36,650 nucleotides of DNA from Oscillibacter sp. Lineage in GTDB: Bacteria > Bacillota > Clostridia > Oscillospirales > Oscillospiraceae. Under the pieces are notes generated by a model, which was not told the origin of the DNA, did no database searches, and worked only from the letters and a program-made list of their open reading frames with translations. A program made the translations under genes and the position numbers. Within the stretch, counting starts at the first letter, position 1. The number at the start of each line of letters is the position of its first letter. The DNA lies in NCBI GenBank assembly GCA_022795445.1, contig JAAWGR010000024.1, forward strand, positions 1 to 36,650. The letters run 5' to 3'. Positions 32,610 through 36,650 of the stretch are shown piece by piece.

Positions 32610-34520
32610 TTGAAAGAGCGCGTACAAAAATTCGGGCGCTTCCTGAGCGGAATGGTAATGCCCAATATCGGCGCGTTTATCGCCTGGGGTCTCATCGCCG
32701 CCTTGTTTATCCCCGACGGCTGGCTGGGCAAATGGGGTCCTGCCAGCACGATCAACGGTATGGTTTCCCCTATGCTCTCCTACCTGCTGCCCATCCTCAT
32801 CGGCTACACCGGCGGCAAAGCCGTAGGCGGCCAGAAGGGCGCCGTCACCGGCGCTCTGGCAACACTGGGCGCCATCGCCTCCACGGAAAGCACCATGTTC
32901 ATCGGCGCCATGATCTGCGGCCCCTTGGGCGGCTGGTGTATCAAGAAGTTCGACAAAGCCATGGAAGGCCATATCCCTGCCGGCTTCGAGATGGTCGTCA
33001 ACAACTTCTCGGTCGGCATTATCGGCGGCATCCTGGCCATCCTCTCCATCTTCATCATCGGCCCTGCCTGCGTGGGCCTCACCAGCATCCTGGAGCTGGG
33101 CGTCAAGTTCCTGGTGAACCATGGCCTGCTTCCCTTGACCGCCATCCTGGTGGAACCCGCGAAGGTGCTCTTCCTGAACAATGCCATCAACCATGGCGTG
33201 TTCACCCCCATCGGTACCGCGGAGGCGCAGGAAATCGGCAAGTCCATCCTGTTCATGATCGAGTCCAACCCCGGCCCTGGCTTGGGTCTGCTGCTGGCCT
33301 ACTGCGTGGCAGGTAAGGGCGAAACCCGTTCCTCCGCCGGCGCCGCCGCTTTCATCCAGTTTGTGGGCGGCATCCACGAGATCTACTTCCCCTATGTCCT
33401 GATGAATCCCATCGTAATCCTTGGCCCCATGCTGGGCAACGTGGCGGGTATCTTCACCCTGTCCCTGCTGGGTGGCGGCCTGGTGGCCGCGGCATCTCCC
33501 GGCAGCATCATCGCCGAGGTCCTCATGACCCCTAAGGGCGGCTATCTTGCCAACTTTGCCGGGATCGGCGTGGCAGCTGTGGTCAGCTTCGTCGTCTCTG
33601 TGTTTTTGCTGAAGTTCTTCGGTAAAGACGCCAGCCTGGAAGAAGCCCAGGCCCAGGTTGCCGCCAATAAAGCGGCCTCCAAGGGAGAAAAGGCTTCCGC
33701 CAGCGGCTCTCCCACTGGCGCTTCTGTAGACCCCAAGGATGTGAAGAAAATCGTCTTCGCCTGCGACGCAGGTATGGGCTCCTCTGCTATGGGCGCGACG
33801 ATGCTGCGTAATAAGCTGAAAGACGTAGGCATTACGAACATTGAGGTAGTACACGCCCCAGTTTCTGAGATTCCCAAAGACTGCCAGATCGTCGTTACCC
33901 ATCATGAGCTTGCCCACCGTGCGGTTGCCAGCAATCCTGAAGCCCGAGTGATCCCGATCAAGAACTTCATGGGCGCTCCGGAGTATGACAAGCTGGTCAA
34001 GGAAATGGTAGAAGGCCGCAAGGGCGGCGCTCCCGCCCCAACTCCGGCAGCGGAAGAATCAAAGCCCGCAGAAGCCTCCGCTGCTGACAGCAGCACTATG
34101 TTGGAGAAGAAGAACATTGTCCTGGGCTGCACACCTGTTACACCAGAAGAAGCCATCAGAGCATGCGGTAAGCTGATGGTCGATAGCGGCTATGTGGGCG
34201 AGGGCTATATCCAGGGTATGCTGGACCGTGAAGCCAGCTTCTCCGTCGCCATCGGCAACCACGTTGCCATCCCCCATGGCACCAACGACGTCAAGCCTAC
34301 CATCAAGCGCACAGGCATCGTTGTGATGACCTACCCGGAAGGTATTGATTGGAACGGCGACAAAGTGAAATTGGTAGTTGGCATTGCCGCCAAGGGCGAC
34401 GAACACCTGGAAATTCTTGGCCGGATCGTTGCCATCGCCTCTACTGAGGAGGATACCGACAAGATCGTAGCGGATGCGGACGCAGAGAACCTGTTCAAAA
34501 AACTGAACGGGATGGATTAA
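32610..34520 (+). CDS. mtlA: Mannitol-specific PTS transporter, EIICBA
   Basis: The 636-residue membrane protein imports mannitol and phosphorylates it to mannitol-1-phosphate. The IIC domain (about 1-340) starts KERVQKFGRFLSGMVMPNIG and contains GGIHEIYFPYVLM with the GIHE-type motif. The IIB domain has phosphocysteine Cys385 in VFACDAGMGSSAMGA. A Pro/Ala/Glu-rich linker (about 475-500) leads to IIA, with His556 in VAIPHGT. Size and active-site numbering are nearly those of E. coli MtlA (637 residues, Cys384, His554). The start is an unusual TTG at 32610, chosen because homologs begin at this point, AAAGG lies 10 bases upstream, and the earlier in-frame ATG (32556) is inside a hairpin. It ends the mannitol cluster. 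Confidence 0.95.
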   Translation: MKERVQKFGRFLSGMVMPNIGAFIAWGLIAALFIPDGWLGKWGPASTINGMVSPMLSYLLPILIGYTGGKAVGGQKGAVTGALATLGAIASTESTMFIGAMICGPLGGWCIKKFDKAMEGHIPAGFEMVVNNFSVGIIGGILAILSIFIIGPACVGLTSILELGVKFLVNHGLLPLTAILVEPAKVLFLNNAINHGVFTPIGTAEAQEIGKSILFMIESNPGPGLGLLLAYCVAGKGETRSSAGAAAFIQFVGGIHEIYFPYVLMNPIVILGPMLGNVAGIFTLSLLGGGLVAAASPGSIIAEVLMTPKGGYLANFAGIGVAAVVSFVVSVFLLKFFGKDASLEEAQAQVAANKAASKGEKASASGSPTGASVDPKDVKKIVFACDAGMGSSAMGATMLRNKLKDVGITNIEVVHAPVSEIPKDCQIVVTHHELAHRAVASNPEARVIPIKNFMGAPEYDKLVKEMVEGRKGGAPAPTPAAEESKPAEASAADSSTMLEKKNIVLGCTPVTPEEAIRACGKLMVDSGYVGEGYIQGMLDREASFSVAIGNHVAIPHGTNDVKPTIKRTGIVVMTYPEGIDWNGDKVKLVVGIAAKGDEHLEILGRIVAIASTEEDTDKIVADADAENLFKKLNGMD

Positions 34521-34548
34521 GCTATCCCTCGCGGATTGATGAACAGAA

Positions 34549-34581
34549 AAACAGGGCAGGTCAAATGTACCTGCCCTGTTT
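34549..34581. terminator. Terminator between mtlA and the convergent reductase gene
   Basis: A 13-bp stem AAACAGGGCAGGT/ACCTGCCCTGTTT (34549-34561 and 34569-34581) is followed by a T-containing tail on the plus strand and by TTTT on the minus strand. It can serve both converging transcripts. Confidence 0.88.
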
Positions 34582-34604
34582 CTGCATTTTAAATTTAAGC
34601 GGTC

Positions 34605-36155
34605 TTATGCGAGATATTTGGATGCGATTTCTTCCAAAGCGCCGGGATTGGTTCTGTACCAGGAAGCGTAGTCCTGTCCTTTCGCAGCGGCGGTTTGCCC
34701 GACTTCCACTAAGAATTCTGGAATTCGGATCTCCAGGACCACGCCCAATTCCCGGCCCATGGCTTCTTCCCCCTGACGGCTCTCACCGCCCACATACAGC
34801 GTAAACGCCGCCTGGGGCTTGCCGTCCACCATCTTGGATGCGCCCCGGAAGCCAATGACGCCGGTCTGGTGGGTACCGCAGGAGGACGGACAGCCAGAGA
34901 TGTGAATCTGCGGCAGTGCACCGTTGGGGAGGTTCGCCTTCTGCACAGCGGCGACGCAGGAGGCCAGCAGCTTCTGGGAATCCCGCACGCCCACTTGACA
35001 GGTGGCTCCTCCGATGCAGCTGACGGAGGTTTCAAACAGGCTTGCTGCACTGTCAAGAGCTGTCAGGTCCAGGATTTTATGCGCCTGGGTCCCGGTGAGG
35101 TTTATAATATAAGCCGTTTCGTCTGGGGAGAGCCGCAGTTCTGTGCCATCCATGTCGGCCAGGGCATCGCTGAGGGCGCAGAGGGTATCCAGGTTCGGCT
35201 GTCCGCCGATTGGATGCCAAACGACGGCGTACCGTCCCTGCTGCTTTTGCCCGATGATCCGCGGGCCGGAAGCGGCAGAGCCGTCGCCCTCCTGGTACAC
35301 GGGGATTTCCACATCGTTGAGGTCGAGGTTTTCTCCGGAAGCAAAGACCTCCTCCAGCTTTTCCTTGTATGCCTTTACATAATTCTCCGCGCTGCCGAGG
35401 GACTCCTGCATATAGCGGGTGCGGGCTTTGCCGCGGTTTTCGTAGTTGCCGTATGCGCGGAAGGTCAGCCACATAGCCTTAATATAATAAAGGATTTTAG
35501 CAGGCTCTACCGCTTCCGCGACCATGACGCCAAAGCGCGGGTTTCCGCCCAGGCCGCCAGCACTGTACACATCAAATTTTCCATCTGGCCGGGCGGCGAA
35601 TCCTAAATCGCGGTAAGTGGCATGGGTCAGGTTTTTGGGCGAGTTGGAAAAGCCCACCTTCAATTTCCGCGGCATTTTCTCTGCCTTGATGAAGCCCATC
35701 AGGTATTCTCCAGCAGCTTCCGCCCAAGGCAGAACGTCAAAATATTCCCCCTCCTCTACGCCAGAGAGCGGAGAGCACATAACGTTCCGGGGAAAATCCC
35801 CGCCGCCGCCCATGGTGACAATGCCCACATCCAGAGCTTTTTCCATGATAGCGCAGACCTGTTCGCCGTTCAGATCATGGAACTGGATGGTCTGGCAAGT
35901 TGTAAAATGTGCCCGGGGCACCTGGTACTCCCGGATGGATTTTGCAACAAACGCCAGCTTTTCCCGTGTTACACGTCCGGCGGGCATCCGCAGCCGCAGC
36001 ATACTGGCCTTGCCGCCCCGCTGAGCGTAGCTGCCGTAAAAGCCGGAAAAACCTTTATAGCTGGCTTTATCCACTTCACCAGCGTAAAAAGCGGCGGTTT
36101 TTTCCCGGAAAGCTGGCAAATCCTGCTTCCAGGTTTCAGGATGGATGGTCTGCAT
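34605..36155 (-). CDS. Siroheme-dependent nitrite/sulfite reductase family protein
   Basis: The 516-residue protein belongs to the ferredoxin-type nitrite and sulfite reductase family. The duplicated ferredoxin-like half is seen around FSGFYGSYAQRGGKASMLRLRMPAG and again in the C-terminal half. The siroheme-[4Fe-4S] ligands are the pairs CIGGATC and SGCPSSCGTHQ (about residues 380-425). MGGGGDFPRNVMCSPLSG fits substrate-pocket sequence. The start at 36155 has GGAGG 8 bases upstream; the longer frame to 36227 overlaps the promoter. It could reduce nitrite to ammonia or sulfite to sulfide; sequence reading alone does not separate these. No siroheme synthesis or electron-donor genes lie beside it, and it appears to be monocistronic. 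Confidence 0.9.
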   Translation of the reverse strand: MQTIHPETWKQDLPAFREKTAAFYAGEVDKASYKGFSGFYGSYAQRGGKASMLRLRMPAGRVTREKLAFVAKSIREYQVPRAHFTTCQTIQFHDLNGEQVCAIMEKALDVGIVTMGGGGDFPRNVMCSPLSGVEEGEYFDVLPWAEAAGEYLMGFIKAEKMPRKLKVGFSNSPKNLTHATYRDLGFAARPDGKFDVYSAGGLGGNPRFGVMVAEAVEPAKILYYIKAMWLTFRAYGNYENRGKARTRYMQESLGSAENYVKAYKEKLEEVFASGENLDLNDVEIPVYQEGDGSAASGPRIIGQKQQGRYAVVWHPIGGQPNLDTLCALSDALADMDGTELRLSPDETAYIINLTGTQAHKILDLTALDSAASLFETSVSCIGGATCQVGVRDSQKLLASCVAAVQKANLPNGALPQIHISGCPSSCGTHQTGVIGFRGASKMVDGKPQAAFTLYVGGESRQGEEAMGRELGVVLEIRIPEFLVEVGQTAAAKGQDYASWYRTNPGALEEIASKYLA

Positions 36156-36198
36156 ATACAATTCCTCCAATACCGGGTTGTCCCGGAAAGATACCATT

Positions 36199-36227
36199 AG
36201 TTTAGCACAGTCCACCGCTTGTAGCAA
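36199..36227 (-). promoter_or_regulatory. Probable promoter of the reductase gene
   Basis: On the minus strand a -35 TTGCTA (36222-36227) and a -10 TAAACT (36199-36204) are 17 bases apart, about 44 bases before the start codon. TGTG precedes the -10 and may act as an extended element. Confidence 0.6.
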
Positions 36228-36275
36228 CTCTTTTTCGGTGGGAAATTATTTACCCGGAAAAGCAGGAAAATGCCT

Positions 36276-36304
36276 TTGCAGACTATGCAGAGTTGTGTTA
36301 TAAT
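36276..36304 (+). promoter_or_regulatory. Probable sigma-A promoter of the last small ORF
   Basis: A -35 TTGCAG (36276-36281) and a perfect -10 TATAAT (36299-36304) are 17 bases apart. It diverges from the reductase promoter, and a strong GGGAGG ribosome site follows at 36340-36345. Confidence 0.75.
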
Positions 36305-36353
36305 ACTGTTTGTATAGGAAAACTGGAAAATTATCCATTGGGAGGTGTATGGC

Positions 36354-36569
36354 GTGGGCAAGTACCGGCTTTCGCTCCGACAGAAAATCCTGCGGAAAAA
36401 GGATGTACCAGCGTCAGAAATCGTTTTCCGGATTCCGCGGGGAAGTGTATCTCCAGCACAGGATTATGCGGTCATCGTCAAGTATGACCTTGTATGGTGG
36501 CCAGATTCATCCAAGATGGAGACAGGAGGATGCTGTCTTGCGCAATTTGAAAACAGCGGCAGCGCTTGA
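36354..36569 (+). CDS. Small hypothetical protein, GTG start
   Basis: With GTG at 36354 the GGGAGG site (36340-36345) has an 8-base spacer. This gives 71 residues beginning MGKYRLSLRQKILRKKDVPA, a basic N-terminal segment. A strand-like DYAVIVKYDLVWWPDSS follows, then a Cys-Cys pair (GGCCLAQF). An overlapping frame starts at ATG 36349 with only a 3-base spacer and runs to 36603 (84 residues), ending in a helical LRNLKTAAALENF. I cannot say with certainty which frame is used, or whether a frameshift joins them. The promoter and ribosome site show that something small is expressed here. I do not recognise a family. Confidence 0.45.
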   Translation: MGKYRLSLRQKILRKKDVPASEIVFRIPRGSVSPAQDYAVIVKYDLVWWPDSSKMETGGCCLAQFENSGSA

Positions 36570-36632
36570 AAATTTTTGCAAAAAAGATGTCTTCAATTCG
36601 TAGAGCAGCTTTTTGGGCGCAAAATAGTAGCC

Positions 36633-36650
36633 CCCTCCTTATAAGGAGGG
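36633..36650. terminator. Palindrome at window edge, probable terminator stem
   Basis: CCCTCCTTA/TAAGGAGGG is a perfect palindrome ending at the last base of the window, 30-60 bases after the possible stop codons of the small ORF. The flank that would show a T-run is outside, so terminator function is inferred. Confidence 0.55.

Noticed and set aside
32511..33917. Long minus-strand open frame of 468 codons opposite mtlA
   Set aside because: It is the shadow of a GC-rich coding frame. Composition is His/Gly/Asp-biased and mtlA on the plus strand is certain.
1..36650. CRISPR array, prophage, insertion sequence or plasmid origin
   Set aside because: No regularly spaced repeats, transposase, integrase, phage structural gene or origin repeats were seen.

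Overview
The window looks like a chromosomal segment of a gut-type Clostridia member (Bacillota, most likely Oscillospiraceae or a near relative). This is inferred from gene content: an EF-P gene followed by a CD1247-like acidic zinc-ribbon protein, a single-chain clostridial PurL with a fused glutaminase domain, a stand-alone AICAR formyltransferase, a giant 2-hydroxyacyl-CoA dehydratase activase, a flavodoxin/ferredoxin fusion protein, and strong Shine-Dalgarno sites throughout. I see no insertion sequence, prophage, plasmid origin or CRISPR array. The assignment is by recognition only; no search was run.

Layout. 1-310: the 5' half of a tRNA-Ser(CGA) cut by the window edge, and a 36-bp partial copy of it. 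311-2009: CD1247-like protein and efp (minus strand), then a ribbon-helix-helix protein divergent from a 53-residue ORF. 2067-3874: a GH13_31 alpha-glucosidase with its own promoter and a bidirectional terminator. 3881-8284: a tandem acyl-CoA dehydratase activase. 8533-10705: an AraC-GNAT fusion regulator translationally coupled to a MATE exporter. 10863-13057: a DUF1349 protein, then a flavodoxin-ferredoxin gene divergent from an Rrf2 regulator. 13089-27911 (minus strand): one long gene train, read purE, purC, purF, purM, purN, SUKH gene, purH (AICARFT only), purD, purL, gltX, gluQ. 27912-28333 is a 422-base non-coding stretch with back-to-back promoters for the purine and mannitol operons. 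28209-34581 (plus strand): mtlD, a DeoR-type regulator, ptsH, ptsI and mtlA. 34605-36155: a siroheme nitrite/sulfite reductase on the minus strand. 36276 to the end: a small ORF and a palindrome at the very edge.

How the genes work together. The minus-strand train covers most of de novo IMP synthesis. PurB, IMP cyclohydrolase and PurK are not in the window. Two points are unusual: the PurF-like protein lacks the N-terminal cysteine nucleophile of its glutaminase domain, and a tandem-SUKH (SMI1/KNR4) protein sits between purN and purH, overlapping the purN stop codon. The mannitol block is self-sufficient: EI and HPr carry phosphate from PEP to a full-length IICBA transporter, and MtlD oxidises the imported mannitol-1-phosphate to fructose-6-phosphate. 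The DeoR-type regulator has phased repeats over its own promoter.

The best candidate for something undescribed is the SUKH gene built into the purine operon beside a cysteine-less PurF. This is a lead from gene order and sequence, not a demonstrated system.
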